Source of the DNA: Halichoerus grypus
Taxonomy: Eukaryota; Chordata; Mammalia; Carnivora; Phocidae
Assembly: GCF_964656455.1 (NCBI RefSeq)
Contig: NC_135717.1
Span: 154,865,793-154,929,792 of the forward strand
Reading direction: 5' to 3'
Length of the DNA stretch: 64,000 nucleotides
Shown here one piece after another: positions 34,668-47,766 of this stretch. A program made the translations under genes and the position numbers. Under the pieces are notes generated by a model, which was not told where the DNA came from, made no database searches, and saw only the letters and a list, made by a program, of their open reading frames with translations. How positions within the stretch are numbered: the first letter of the stretch is position 1; every line of letters starts with the position of its first letter.

Positions 34668-34826
34668 GACTATCTTGGCTAAATGGGTGATGGGTACTAA
34701 GGAAGGCACTTGTGTTGAGCACTGGGTGTTACATGTAAGTGATGAATCACTAAATTCTACTCCTGAAACTAATATTACACCGTATGTTAACTAACTAGAA
34801 TGCAAATAAAAATTAAAAAAAAAAAA
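34668..34826 (+). mobile_element. Carnivore L1 3' end, sense, severely truncated
   Basis: 'gggtgatgggtactaaggaa', 'gagcactgggtgttacatg' and 'aactaactagaatgcaaata' then poly-A. It matches the carnivore L1 terminus also seen in reverse at 57195 and 60275. Confidence 0.85.
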
Positions 34827-35929
34827 CCAAAAAACCAAATGACATATCCAAATTCTAAAAAATGTCTTCAAATATAAATAAATAATTTCTTTTAAAAAAC
34901 CCCATTCATTTCATAATAGGATGATTATGGGGATTTTGTTTTTGTCTTTTTTATATTTTTGTTTGTCCTCATAAGCAGGAAAAGCATGTCTTTGGGCTTC
35001 CTGCTCAAGGGAGGCTCAGAGCCTGTGGGGATAGTCAGTTTCAGGTATGAAGAAGTAGGGGCCGTGGTTAATAAGTGAGTATAGGTGGAAAAGGATCAAA
35101 GGACTGCTGCAGGTTAGATTGGTTCTAAGCATCATCCATTTATTGGTCCTTTCCTCAAATACTTTGTCCAGTGACTATTGCTTTCTACCTATCAACCTTC
35201 TCCTCCTACTTGCTTTTGAGAGAGGAGCTTTGAGAATGTATGTGTATGTATGTGTGTGTAGTGTATTTATATACATATCTACATTATATAGATACAGATA
35301 TACATATATGCATTATATTGGTCTTGTGAAATGAATCATATTTATCAAAATACTGCATCAGCTTTTCTCTTTAAGGAGTTACAACTTAAATTCAATTGAA
35401 ATTCTTTTTAAAGTTATAGTCAGTCACCTACTATATTGATCTCTGGATAATTTCTTAAAAGGAAAATGACAGCGTGTTCTATGTGTGTAAGACCAGGACA
35501 AAATAACCTGAAAGAAAACGTATTGGATTTTCCCTCATCCATGGCAACTGAAAGTACATTTCCTAGCCTTTTCCCTCCTCCTCCTCCCCAAGTAATTTTT
35601 TTTGACATTTTGATTGAAATTGGACCTTACATTTGCTGCCTGAGATGAGGCTGATTTTGGAAGAAATTTTCAGTCCAGTGACTATTAAGCTTTTTTGCCT
35701 GATCATCCTCAAGAAGATCTGTGATTCCCTGAGTAGCCATTGCCGTCCTTCCCCCTGAGTTGCTCACATATCTTGGCAGGGACTGAGCAGGACCAGAGGT
35801 TCTGTGCTCAGGAAGGAGTGGTAGGCCTGAGGGTTGGGGCCTGCAGTTGGGCCTTGCTTGAGAGGTGGAATAATTCCCTGTCTGGGTCTATTTAAGATCA
35901 CATGCGAGAAATCCCAATATTCTAAAAAC

Positions 35930-36310
35930 AAAACAAAACACCAATTTCTGTATCTTCTATATACCTTTATTTGGTGTGTGCTTTTTTATAATATGGTCAT
36001 GCTCTGGATTTTATTCTGTTTCCTAAATATTTTTTTACTCAATACCATGGTTTTAGAACAGAACGAGGTTCCTATATGTAAATCTAGTTCGTTAATTCTG
36101 CCTCTTGAATTGTATTCCAGATATCCATACACCCCTCGAGATGGGCACCTGGCTTGCCCTACCTCTATAATTGCACAAATGATTCTGTGATGAATATTCT
36201 TATGTGTGTCCTTTTATAATCCTGTGTTAGAGTTTTCTGGGATTTATGTCCAGGAGTAGGATTGCTGGGTTGTGGAAGATGCATATACTTAGTTTTGCTA
36301 ATTACTGTCC
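35930..36310 (-). mobile_element. Old L1 fragment, antisense
   Basis: 'tccaggagtaggattgctgg' and neighbouring phrases match reversed old L1 3' sequence. Confidence 0.6.
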
Positions 36311-36329
36311 CTGTTTTAAGGAAGTCATC

Positions 36330-36660
36330 TCAAAGTTATCAAGTGCCAGACATTGTTCTAAGTGCTAGGGACACAGGAGTGGACAATAGACAAAAACTCT
36401 GTTCTCATGCTTACATAATGCTTCAGGGAGATGATAAACAAACAAAAATTAAATGGTATGTCAGATAGCGATGAGTACTACGGAGAAAAATAAAGCTAAG
36501 AAGGGGATAGGGAGAGCTGAGGTTGGGCTGGGGCTGAGCTGCTATTTTAAACAGAATGGTCAGGGAAGGCCTCACTGAGATGACACTTGAGTAAACACCT
36601 GACTGAGACATCTGGATATTTCGGGGGAGGGCATTCCGACTGGGGGATTAACAAATGCAA
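36330..36660 (+). repeat. Ancient interspersed repeat (same family as 21865 and 55480)
   Basis: 'gtgccagacattgttctaag' start followed by 'gagatgacacttgagtaaac' and 'gggagggcattccgac'. Family unresolved. Confidence 0.5.
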
Positions 36661-38601
36661 AGACCTTGTAGTTTTTAAAGTTTGGCGTTTGAATAATGAA
36701 AAATAAATTGACCTACAGTCAATTTATCAAAAAGCATTTCACCTTTTCTGTTAGACATTAATACCGATTCTCTTTACTTTTAACTGACTCTTACAAATAC
36801 ACTCTCTTGGTTTCTTAAGATAGTTAACCAGTTTTGGTTCTTTCACAAACTAACTGGGTGTATGACTATTACATAATACCATACTTCACAACCAACCTGA
36901 ACCCAACTCATTCAACCCTCACATAGCTGGATTATTTTGGTGGTGGCCATCTTTGATGAAAAGGAGTCGCATGACAAGGCAATATACTCGTATTAGGGAT
37001 TCGGTTAAAAATAAAACAAAACAAACTTCCAGAGATATCCCGAGATTGTAAAGATTCAACCTGTGTTCCATTTTATGTCATTGACTCTCTCTGTCAGGCT
37101 TCTGCAGTGGGAATTTGTGGGCCATGCCAAGATCCTGAGCCATCAAAGAAAGATTCAGTTATAGTCAGGACATATTAGGTCTGGAAAGGTTAAAATCTCA
37201 TTTTAAAAATAGAGGGCCCTTGTCATTCTTGAGGGCAGTCTCCTGAGGTCTTCTGAATTTCCCCAGTTCCTGTTACTGACATGTTTAATACAGGCTCCTG
37301 GCTTACACCTGAATCACATGTTCTGCGGGGAGGCATAAGTTGGCTGTGGGTATCCTTACTTGGTGACTTTTAAGATAAAGAAACACAGTCAGACAATTTC
37401 ATTTTTAAAGATTAAGAGCAGAGGTCAACAAAGCCAAGTTGAGATAAGAATGCTGGGCTTGAGCTGTTAGTAGCCAAGTGGTTTCTTCCCCAGTGAATCT
37501 TACGTGAAATAACTAATCCCATGTCCCGGGGGCAGTCACACTAAGAAGGCTGAGTCCTTGAGTGTTAAGGACCTAGTGCATTCTCCATAAAGTTTATGGT
37601 GCTGTAAGTGTTTAAAAGTTTATTCAGTATTTTTTGTCACTGACTTATGTAATTAATGTTTATTATGCTATGCTTACAAGTGTATTTTAGTCAGGTGATG
37701 TGTGTTTTGGAGCAGATGCTGTTTTATCAGACGCTTTTAAAGTTTAAGTGTGAACATGGATTTATAATTGTTGAATTTGGATGGTTCTGAATTTTAGATC
37801 AGATATTTTATAGAAAATATTTAGACTACTTGTCATTATAATTACATGCTTTTTAAGGCACGTTACCATCTTTGGGGTATGTTTATAGCACGATAATGTC
37901 CTTTGTATATAGAGAGATGTCTGGTGATGCTGTTCCCCACCCCTGCCCCAGCTCTGCCAGTTTTCTAGCCTTCTGTTTTCATTTAATTAATGGCCTGACC
38001 AAAAAAAAAAAAAAAATCATACTTGAATGGTCTTAAATAGGAGTTGGAAATGCTGTTTTTCACTAGAGTGCTTATAGGACATATCTTAATAAAGGGGTAA
38101 ATATAATTATGAGACTGCAAATAAAATGCGAACTATTACATGTTTTGATTTTTAAATTATCATGAGCTTCCTTGTTAAGTATTGTGCCATTTTGATTAAA
38201 TATGTATCCTGATCTTATTTGGAGATAAATCTTTAGTTTTTCAGTCATAAAGAAACCATGGGCACCAATAGCATTTTATATAAATTAATAAAAACCACAG
38301 GGTGCATAAATTGTGCTACTTAAATATTTTTTTTCAATATATTTCAAAACTTATGCTGCCTTTCAAATGAGGATAAAAGATTCCCATGTCAACGTACTTA
38401 AAATATGGTCAAATTAGTTCTTTTAATGATTTGGCTGCAAGTTACAAAAGAAATTGTAATGATTATAACTCTCTAACCATTACCAGACTTTCTCATAACT
38501 TCACCTGTTTTAGGAACTATAGATTTAAACTACAGAAATTAGAATATAAAATTGCCATTATTTAACTGTTAAACATGTTAACAGTCTTTTTCTTCATCTA
38601 G

Positions 38602-38660
38602 GTACCATTTACATTTACACCATTTGCAGAAAACTGATGATCATAGGTCAATCTTCCAAG
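38602..38660 (+). CDS. CFAP54: CFAP54 coding exon 5 (residues 251-270)
   Basis: A 59-nt microexon-like exon. The acceptor TTCATCTAG ends at 38601 and the donor AAG|GTATGA starts at 38661. It encodes GTIYIYTICRKLMVIGQSSK, a hydrophobic helix followed by a turn. The incoming phase is 1 and the outgoing phase 0. It is too short to stand out as an ORF and was placed from the frame requirement between exons 4 and 6 together with family knowledge. Confidence 0.93.
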
Positions 38661-40509
38661 GTATGAAATTTACTGACAAGATATCTTGCCCTGTATTTCC
38701 TGTTTTTCTCAAGACTTTTGTTAGCATTGAGTGCTGAACAAAGAAAATTAGTGAATTATATAACAAAATTTAATATAGTTTTACTATTCTTTTACTTTAA
38801 CATGATTCTCTCTAAAAATAAAAAGACAGTAACATATTAATGAAAAAAAAAGAATTCCTAAAATTGAGAGGTAATCTCCAGTGTCCCTCAGTCTCTCAGA
38901 TTAGTCATTACTTGTCAACTTGACACTGAACATCCCTCTGGTAACTATCTCCTTAGGTGGGGTGACCATCCATCCTGGCTTGCCGGGACAGTCCTGGTTA
39001 ATGTCTGTTGTCCTAGAATAATTATTAATAGTGCTCCCTTTCACTCCTTAAAGTATTCTGGTTTGGATGACAAACTGTGGTGACTCTATTTATGTTTGCT
39101 ATGGAGTTTGGACTTCATTCTCCTCCACCAGCTTGGACTTGACTTAACGGCCCACATGCTAGTTGGGTGAATGTCCACCCAAACATTGTCCCATTTATGA
39201 GCTGAGGGCAAGGGGTCTTTATTTTATAATGAGATTCATACTTACTAGTACTTACTGCTCAGTTTTAGCTTGAGGAAGTGGCTGACACTTCCCTTCAATG
39301 TCGGTAGCACTTTTGTCTGTAGGAGACATATTTATTCCATGTGTCAACGTCCAGTCATTGGAATGTAGGCCAAGAAGGGAGAATACACTTCCGTTGAGAG
39401 CAGGCTTGAATTGTTTCTGGTATCTGAAACATTACTGCTTTATTTATGTATTTATTTATTTTACTGCATGCGAAACCTTATACTGAATATTCTAATACTC
39501 AATGCAGTTACTTTTTTTCTTATTTCCTCAAAATATAGCTAAGTATCTTAAAATTTGACAATGCTTAAAAAATAAAAATGGAAGCAAAGATACTTGCATG
39601 CTCGATGCATAACATTAATTATGTGTTCTCTCTCTGTTTAGTTCCTCACATTTAAAAGCTCTATTACTGACAGTGACTCGAGCAAGCTCTGTGCCAGTGT
39701 TTTGGATGTAAATTGAAATGAGGGGACACTGTCTCATGAATAATGTAAATGTGGCCTACACACTATTCCAACAATTCTACATTCAGTTCCAGATGATTTC
39801 CTAAAGAGGATTTGCATACTCTTGTCGCACTTGCTGTGGCAACAAACCCTGCTGCCCAGAGCCATCGTGGTTTGGTCTGCTACAGCTTTTGTCTGCCGAA
39901 GCCTCGAAGGGCAGAGATCTCTGTGCCAAGATGGAACTGTTAGTGTTTGTACTTAGTAATGCTGAGAGAATTTTACTTTAATGCGATAGTCATCTTAAAA
40001 TAATTTTATTTAGATTCTGCAAAAGACATCTCCCCTCCCCCTTATTGAACTTGAGCTTTTGTCTGACAAGATAAGGGCTGAAGGAGGAGAGTTCTGTGGA
40101 CCCAGTCTTGTGGGATAGGAGTAGGGGGAGTGAGGGATGCAAGAATTTGGGGTGGTGGGTGGTTGTACAGTTGGCACTTGAAGATTGGAATGAGATTCTT
40201 TCAGTTTGTTCACTATAATACATTTCACGGAAATTAATAAATTTCACCCAGAAATTCCTAAGCCCTCAGCTGGCGAGTTGATTCCTGAGCTGAGGCTATA
40301 AATGAACTTGATGGGTCCATTTAATGGGGACAAGCCCTTGGAGGTCCAGCCACATCTGAGCACTTCTGAGTGTGAGCAGTTTTAGAATTTGAGTCTGTCG
40401 TAGCATACAGCAGAAAGAGAAACAGACATGGGATCCCCAGGCTTTTCCTGGTGTCATCCTAGAGCCATCTAAGCTCCCGTTCCTACAGGATCTGGACAGT
40501 ATGGCTACC

Positions 40510-41030
40510 ATTTGTTATTATTATTGAATCCCTACTATGTGTTAGGTATTACGTGAAGGGCTTTGCATATATAATGCTCAGTATAGCCTTATGAGGTGTG
40601 CATCTCATCATCATCATCATTTGTCAAATGAATGCCTGCCATTTATCAGGTATGCTGCTAAGCACTTTCTTCACATATTATCTCATTTAATCCTCATACC
40701 ACCACTTTGAGAAAGGTGCTATTACTACCTTCATCTTAAAGATGAGGAGGCTGCTGGGCGCCTGCGTGGCTCAGTTGGTTAAGCGACTGCCTTCGGCTCA
40801 GGTCATGATCCTGGAGTCCCGGGATCGAGTCCCACGTCGGGCTCCCTGCTCAGCGGGGGGTCTGCTTCTCCCTCTGACCCTCTTCCCTCTCGTGCTCTCT
40901 GTCTCTCATTCTCTCTCTCAAATAAATAAATAAAATCTTAAAAAAAAAAAATTAAAAAAAAAAAGATGAGGAGGCTGAGGCTCAATGTCTCACAGAGAGG
41001 TGTAGCGGAGGCCAATGCTATACTGTAACT
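40510..41030 (-). repeat. MIR-type relics, antisense, split by a SINE
   Basis: Two partial reverse copies ('actatgtgttaggtatta' and 'atttatcaggtatgctgcta'), the second continuing past the SINE with 'gaggctcaatgtctcacag'. Confidence 0.65.
40754..40964 (+). repeat. CAN SINE, sense, same subfamily as 13364
   Basis: Shares 'ctggagtcccgggatcgagt' with the 13364 copy. 'gatgaggaggctg' is exact at 40741-40753 and 40965-40977. Confidence 0.95.
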
Positions 41031-41822
41031 GTACTGCTTCTCAACGACGTGAGAGTAATGCATGCCTGTTGACTAAATTCAGTCCTGTCATGACCCATCC
41101 TATCTTGGCCCACCTACTCGAATGGAGGAGCCATGTAGGAGGGTTAATAGTTTTCAACATGACTCTGTATTCCTGAAGATGTCCTGAAGACCAGGACTGA
41201 CCAGGGACTTTTCCCCAGATGCGAAACATTTAGACCTTCGTGCTCAGACAGGTCACCCGCATAACCTTAGGGAATGGAGGGAGGCCAGATTTCTGAAGCC
41301 TCGTTTCCTAAAGACATATGACAACTTCCCTTTCACTTATGGTTTAATCTGTAATTTCTTCTGAGGCATTTAAAACTGTAGTAGGGTGAACTCAGCAAAC
41401 ATTAGAGAAATACGGTAGAATCTATTCATTAAAAAAAAAAAGTTGACTTCTACATTTTACTATAGAACTGAAATAGTTTAGTAAAATTTTGTGGTTTGAA
41501 CAATTATTGTCAAATTATTCCACGTACCTTTACGTAAACTTCAAATCCAAACTTTGAAATGCCTCTCAGTGTTGTTTTCAGCCAAGGGTCCAAGAGGACA
41601 TAAATGGTGCTGCAGCGCCATCCTGTGGCTGAGATGATGAATCGCGTGTGTTTTTCCTGTTCAACACCTGAGCCATGTTCTTGCTGGACTCTTATAACTG
41701 GGTCTTTCAAAAATTTTTTTCCCTTATAAAGAGAACAGTTCAGTGAAATCCCATCAACTTTTTTTTTATTAATATAAATTCTTCTTCCGAGCTTTTAGGG
41801 GCAAGAAAAAAAGGCTACAAAT

Positions 41823-41826
<4 letters not shown>

Positions 41827-41855
<29 letters not shown>
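41827..41855 (+). repeat. Poly-T tract
   Basis: An uninterrupted T run of nearly 30 nt without a recognisable SINE attached. Confidence 0.9.
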
Positions 41856-41858
<3 letters not shown>

Positions 41859-44070
41859 ATGGCTTTTTTATCTTTAAACCTGACAGTTTTTCAGAACCCT
41901 AAGTGGAATGATGGGTTTTCAGAACTCCCCCTTTGTCAGGGCTGCCCCATATTGTGGAAGGAACGCTGCTATACTTGGGAGTCCAAAGACCTGAATTCCA
42001 GCCCCAGCTCTGTTCCTTACAAGCAGTTTAGCCTCTTGGAGTTAGATTGGGTTACTTTTAAGGTCCCTCTGGCACTAAAATATGTGATCGGGGTCTTTTA
42101 TTCTAAGTCTGAATATGAACCCAAATGTAATGTGAGCAATTGGTGACTAAAGCTATTTTTATTTTGAAATATGAAATTTTTAATATCAGGGATCCCAAGG
42201 AGTTTTGAAAAGATTGTGAATTTAAAGGGGGAAAATTTATACATGGTTTGATCCCATACCCCCATAAACCACAACAGTACATATGCAAAAATCCACGATA
42301 GGATTTTTGTGCGACAAATGTGAGAAAACTCGTTTGGATGACTGTTAATTCCACCTCAGTTCACAGCGTGGCAAGTTTAGCAAACAACAACAACACAACC
42401 ACAACAACAGCAATAAAGCAACCCTGGGCCCACTTAGTAGAGATGTAGTGTCCAGAACCAGGGACTGAAAATTTCATTTTACTGTGGAAAAGGACTTTGG
42501 CAGCCTGGAGCAAAACCACGGGAGACTAACCATGATGGAGCAGGGAAGTGCAGTCCTAGGAGATCTAAAAAGTGCCCAGGGATGTTTATCCTGGAGAGAG
42601 AGAGATGGGGGAGATGCATAGGTGTTTTCTGATTCTTGGAAGGCTGTTAAGTTGCAAGTGGGCTTGGGATGGTTTTGTGTTATTCCAGAAGGCATAACTA
42701 GGACCAGTGCACTGGAGGTATATCCAGGCGGATTTCATTTCAGATTAAGGAAGCACTTTTCATGTTTTAGAATTGTCTTCTGGTGGTATGTTCCTTGTTA
42801 CTAGAGGTGAGAACTCTTGGACAGGGGAAGGTATAAGACATCTGGTGGTGGTGCCAGTGATATTGGTGGGGATGAAATTAGATTGACTTTTAGCCCTTTG
42901 AGTCTATGATTACTTGACATAGTTCCATATTTAGCACCATTAACTGGAGCTTTTTGATGAAGGTCAGTCAGTCAACACATATTTATGTAATATTTACCAT
43001 TACATGCCAGATAGTTTTAGGAGATGGGGATATGGTGGTGAGCAAGACAGACAAGGTCCCTTTCCTAAGTGACTTTACATTCTGGTGGGATGAGCTTAGT
43101 GGATAGCAAGGAATATTACAGTTCTGTGTCAAACCCTGCTCTACTTCCAGCACTCTCTTTTCCTCCGGAATCAAAACTGACTAGACAGTGGAGAATTCTG
43201 GCCTTTCAGGTTTCTTTCTCTTAGATGAGAAAGCTGAGATGCTTGCACATGTGTTGTATGTACTGTCTTTGAAGGCTCCAGAGATGGTAATAGGGTTTGA
43301 ATGTTATCGGTGTTTTATCTATTTTTACTATTAAATGCTATGTCAGTTTGGTGGGTTTGCTTTATGCATATGAAGCTCCTGGATCATTTTGATGATTTGC
43401 CTTTTCAACAGTTGACTATTACATATTTTTCCTTAATTACTTCCTCAATTATTGAGGGCCGAATTTGTTATTGGGAGAAGGACTTTATTCTGTTGTCCAA
43501 ATTTATTATCATTATTTTCTTGAGAGACTCAAAGACTTGTTAGCTCTCCTGTGTTGATTCTGCTGACTTTAAGTTTGTCCACTGAATTCATTTAATAGCA
43601 CTTGGGGTTATCTACTGTGTGCCTGGTACTCTTTCAGGTGCTGATGATGTAATAACAAAGTGCCATTCTTGTTTTCAAAGAGATTACAGTCTAGCTTTGG
43701 AATCACACCCATGTGAGCATATTAATGGCATTGGATGTAACGGAGATATGTAGGTATAGAAACATAATGTAAATTACCTCCTACACTGCTGTGGACACTT
43801 GACAGGTATTAATAAAAACCAGCTGAGTTCAGAGCACGTTAGGCGCTAAGAAGGAAGACATTCTAAAATCACTAACTTGAGATTTCGAGTTCTTGAAATT
43901 ATTCCTTTACTTTTTAAATGCTTGTGTTCTCTTGACTTACTATCTATGGTATTTTTGGTTTAAGCAGTCAGCAACTTGTGCTCACGACTTATAATTTGGT
44001 TATATTAGATAGAAATCGTCACTGATAGCTTAAAATGGAAATACATTCGCGTGTGCTCTTTCTCCCTCAG

Positions 44071-44214
44071 GCCTTGGAGTACCTCCTGTGGGCCAGCACG
44101 TGTATGGAGTTCTCGGTCCCCCTCCTGTCGGTCCGGTACTTGACGTGGAGAGCTACCCTTTACACTGCTGTCTGCCAGGGCTACTATGACTGCCAGGCTG
44201 GCATTCACGGAGAG
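44071..44214 (+). CDS. CFAP54: CFAP54 coding exon 6 (residues 271-318)
   Basis: A good polypyrimidine tract and TCCCTCAG acceptor end at 44070, and the donor GAG|GTGGGC starts at 44215. The 48 codons include ALEYLLWASTCMEFS and YLTWRATLYTAVCQGYY, consecutive helices resembling TPR pairs, and end GIHGE. Both boundaries are phase 0. The frame happens to stay open into the intron to 44586, but that extension is intronic. Confidence 0.95.
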
Positions 44215-45854
44215 GTGGGCCGCCTTCCACGCTCAGGATTCCAGTATTTAAAAATACAAGTTATTCAGCATTTTCTTCTTCAGATGCCCAGCAACACAAA
44301 CACAAACAGACAAACAAAACCTAAAGAATCGCACTGGGACAACACACAAGTCCCAGGGTTTATTTGCAGAAATGTGCTTGGCTTCTCCATTCTGTTGATC
44401 TCTTGTTCTACATTCTGCTGTCTCCTTTCTTCTCCGTTCACTTCTGCCTCCTCTGCCCCTTTTCTGAACAAGATTTCGGATATCTTACCTTCCTCATTGG
44501 ATGCTTGTATGCAAGTCACTTTCCTTCCAGTCTCCCTACAGTCCATTTGTCTTGCTTTTCTCTGCTTCCAGCTGCCATTTGTTTAATACGCCCGATTTCT
44601 TGTTTTTCTTCTTTTCCTGTGTGTCTCTTAGACCGAATACTTGAAATGTAACTTAGCCGTTAGGTAAGCCAGTACGTGGTAGCTGGCTTGTCAGTGGGTG
44701 AGGGCTTGGTGAGAATCAGAAGCAGGCACCCCTTCCTTCAGGCCTGCGCAGAGTGCATGGTCTGCTGAGTGCAGGGGGGGCTGGATTGCAGCCCTCACTC
44801 AGCCTCTTGGCTGGAAGTCCTGTGCAGGACAGAGCCATCACAGCTGTACAAATCTTCTTTTCGTATCCTGTTCACAACCATCAGGCCGGTTAGCGGCTTC
44901 TTTACATTTAATGTTTCCCGCCCAAACTAATTCTGAAGGGTTGGGTGGTAGTGGCTCATCCTGAATAGCCTATTGCAGCCCTTGAGGGGTACATTTTCTA
45001 GCCCGGGGTACATTCTAGAAACTATTCACCATGCATGTACAGTTAGAGTGTACTAGTGGTGATATGTTTCTGTAGCTATTAAAATTGTCAGGGAAGGGAA
45101 CATATACACAGTTTGGACTATTTGATTCCTATTGGAATTCTTCCTTATTGGAAAATTTAACCCTTCATGTATGTTATTATGTCTAGAAGCATCTTCATGA
45201 AAAATTATAAATTATAGATGAAATATTTCAAAGAAATGGTAGGATAAATGACATAAATTGAACTGTAGAGAATCATAATAATGGTGATTTGATTAAATAA
45301 GCGGGTCTCCTTCCTTCCTTCTTTCCTTCCTTCCATCCTTCCTTCCTTCCTTCCTTCCTTCTTTTTTGTCCACGTATTAGTAAATACTTCCTATATGCTG
45401 GGTACTAGAGATACAAAAATAAATAAGACCCTATGAGGACCTCACAATTTAGTGGACAAAGTGAACAGTTAACTAGATAGTACAGGATGCGTTAGTAAGA
45501 AAGTCAGTATTTTGAGGAGGAGTGTGTGTGCCGTGTACGTGTGTGTATGTGATACCAGAGAAGCGATCATCTATATGAAGCTACAGAATTTGGCTTTTCT
45601 TACTTTTTTGATTTTCTTGATTCATAAAGTTAGCATATCTGACAGCTTATTAACTTTAGACCTGCAGAATTTTGGGATGCTTGTAGGAAATGATCGATGG
45701 GATAGTTATAGTGTTATAAGGAGTTAGCATCAACCTAGAGTTTAATTCACCAATTAAATCAAATATCTGGAAGAATAAAACATGCTGTCTTGATACATTT
45801 TTAATCACTATACTCTCACTTATTATGAATTAAATTTATTTTAATCGCATACAG
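44215..45854 (+). other. CFAP54: CFAP54 intron 6 (1.6 kb)
   Basis: No SINE. It contains a (TTCC)n tract at about 45308-45360, followed by an L2/MIR-age repeat ('tatatgctgggtactagaga'). Confidence 0.8.
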
Positions 45855-45968
45855 GCATTTGCTCGGCGTGCGTTAGCTAAAATTGATGAGTTAAGGCAAC
45901 TGGAATTAATGAGTTCCTCACAATCACAGGAAGAATCCAGAAGACATTATAGAGAGGCCACAATAAAG
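45855..45968 (+). CDS. CFAP54: CFAP54 coding exon 7 (residues 319-356)
   Basis: The acceptor CGCATACAG ends at 45854 and the donor AAG|GTATAA starts at 45969. It encodes AFARRALAKIDELRQLELM, a helix completing the TPR-like pair begun in exon 6, then a Ser/Gln-rich linker and YREATIK. Both ends are phase 0. The next intron is only 122 nt. Confidence 0.95.
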
Positions 45969-46090
45969 GTATAAAAGTTTCATGAAATAAAATAAATTTA
46001 CTGCACTATATAGTTGAGTAAGTACTTAATATTAGTGGTTGAGAAGTGCATCCCACTGTTACCTCATATATAATTCTTTTTCTGAGACAG

Positions 46091-46192
46091 ATGGCAGTGA
46101 TGATCTTCAAGAGAGGAGTATTTGAATCTAGAAGAAAAAACAAAAGTTTCTTTAGACCAAAGATAAGAGTTAACCTGAGGGAAGCTCAAACT
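46091..46192 (+). CDS. CFAP54: CFAP54 coding exon 8 (residues 357-390)
   Basis: The acceptor TTCTGAGACAG ends at 46090 and the donor ACT|GTAAGT starts at 46193. It encodes MAVMIFKRGVFESRRKNK followed by a basic stretch ending LREAQT. Both ends are phase 0. The exon is strongly basic, with about nine Arg/Lys residues in 34. Confidence 0.95.
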
Positions 46193-47583
46193 GTAAGTCT
46201 AAGAGTGTCTTCTCTTGTCAGATTCTTTCTGCGGTGTATTTGTGTTGTACCTCCCATCTCTGAAGCCTGGTCACTCGTATTAACTCCTGCCCCCGTTCTC
46301 GGCACCAGTGGCAAATAGAGGAATGCCTTCCCACTTTGGACACAGCCTCACTCCATCCCTTTCTTAAAGTTTTGTACCTTCCCACAATCCCAGTTTTGTA
46401 ACTTTAAAGGGCAAGATGAAGAAGAAGAGCCTGGGAAAGGTTCAAAGGCGGACTTGGAGTGGTGCCACGGAGGCCTGTGTCTTTGAGTGCTTGGTGTTAG
46501 CTTAGTGGGCTTTGAGGTTGGAGAGAAGGGAGAGGCACCTTCTCTCCTCAGCTTCAGACCTCACCCTTGGGAGTGTTCAGGAACTAGGCTACACTGAGGC
46601 GAAACAACCGCCATACCTCAGTGGCTTAAAACACCCTTTATTTCCCACTGACATGATGGCTACGACAGTTCACAGGGGGCTCTGCTAAGGGTCAGGGTGA
46701 GGGGAAGGCCTCATTTTGAAAGTTGCTGGTTGTCCTGCCGTAGGGCGTTGGAGAAAGCTCTGGAGAATTGTGCGCAGGCGATAACGCCCAGCATGGGAGG
46801 GAGCGCAGTCTCTTCTCACAGGTCAAGACTCGTCGTACGGCTGTCCTGGCGACAGGCGTGTGTGGTCAGCAGCACTAAGGGCTGTCAGGGAGGAGGACTG
46901 GGACATAGTTATGCCTTCTGGGGTCCTCTACCCTTTCTCCCCCCTGCCCTGTCCTCCCGCTGTCTTGCCCTTGCCTTTCTGAATCTCAGTATCCCTGAAG
47001 GCCCAGTTCTGTTTTTATTTTGAAGCTTTCCCTGACTATCCTAGATGGCTGTAAATTTTTCTGTGAACTTCTTGGTAGGGACCAAAAATGAAAGTGAAGG
47101 GGAAGATGAGCGGTTTTGGACAGGAGAGTAGCAGAATTTCAGAACCTGGAAGAAATTTAAGAAATCGTCTGGTCCAGTCCTGCCCTATTACATATGGGAA
47201 CATAAAGCCCAGAGTATTTAAATTATGGCCTCAAAGGTCACAAAGGCAGCCGCAGGACTCTGGTCCAGTGCTTTCTCATTACTCCGATAACTGCTGCTCT
47301 CTTCGTGCATTTCTTCTTATAACATTTCAGAGAAGTTATTTTTCTTTTCTCTAAAATAAATCATAATATCTAAATACAAAAATTATGTGGGCCTGGTAGT
47401 TTTCTATTGCTTCTTAGTTTGACTATGGTATGTTGGCTGCTGAGCCCAGAGGTACATTTCATACATCCTTTTAAAATCATATCCCTTACTGACCAGTGGT
47501 GGATAATCAGTGGGGGTGGTGACTTGCCCAATCATAGGTAATTCCTTGGATGAGCTGTGGAACTGCCTGCACCTGGTATTGTT

Positions 47584-47766
47584 TTTTTTTTAATTTATTT
47601 GACAGAGAGACACAGCAAGAGAGGGAACACAGCAGGGGGAGTGGGAGAGGGACAAGTAGGCCCCCCGCTGAGCAGGGAGCCCAATGTGGGACTCAATCCC
47701 AGGACCCTGGGATCATGACCTGAGCCAAAGGCAGACACTTAATGACTGAGCCGCCCAGGCACCCCC
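47584..47766 (-). repeat. CAN SINE, antisense
   Basis: 'gcacctggtattgtt' (47569-47583) matches 47767-47781 at 13 of 15 positions; the head ends 'gccgcccaggcaccc'. Confidence 0.92.

Larger units (their letters stand above)
34590..38601 (+). other. CFAP54: CFAP54 intron 4 (4.0 kb)
   Basis: Contains a short L1 3' end, a TG/TA-rich microsatellite region (about 35235-35310), an antisense L1 relic (about 35930-36310) and an ancient repeat (about 36330-36660). The rest, notably 36700-38580, appears unique. Confidence 0.75.
38661..44070 (+). other. CFAP54: CFAP54 intron 5 (5.4 kb)
   Basis: Includes a sense SINE (40754) inside an antisense MIR, a 29-nt-class poly-T (about 41827-41855), MIR-like text near 41960-42050 and an L2/MIR-age repeat (about 42970-43090). 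No exon recognised. Confidence 0.75.

Noticed and set aside
36000..38580. Search for a processed pseudogene in intron 4
   Set aside because: No spliced-gene-like frame or poly-A-flanked body was recognised beyond old L1 and MIR/L2-age repeats.
44035..44586. 183-codon ORF
   Set aside because: Contains exon 6 of CFAP54 flanked by intron sequence on both sides; only 44071-44214 is coding.
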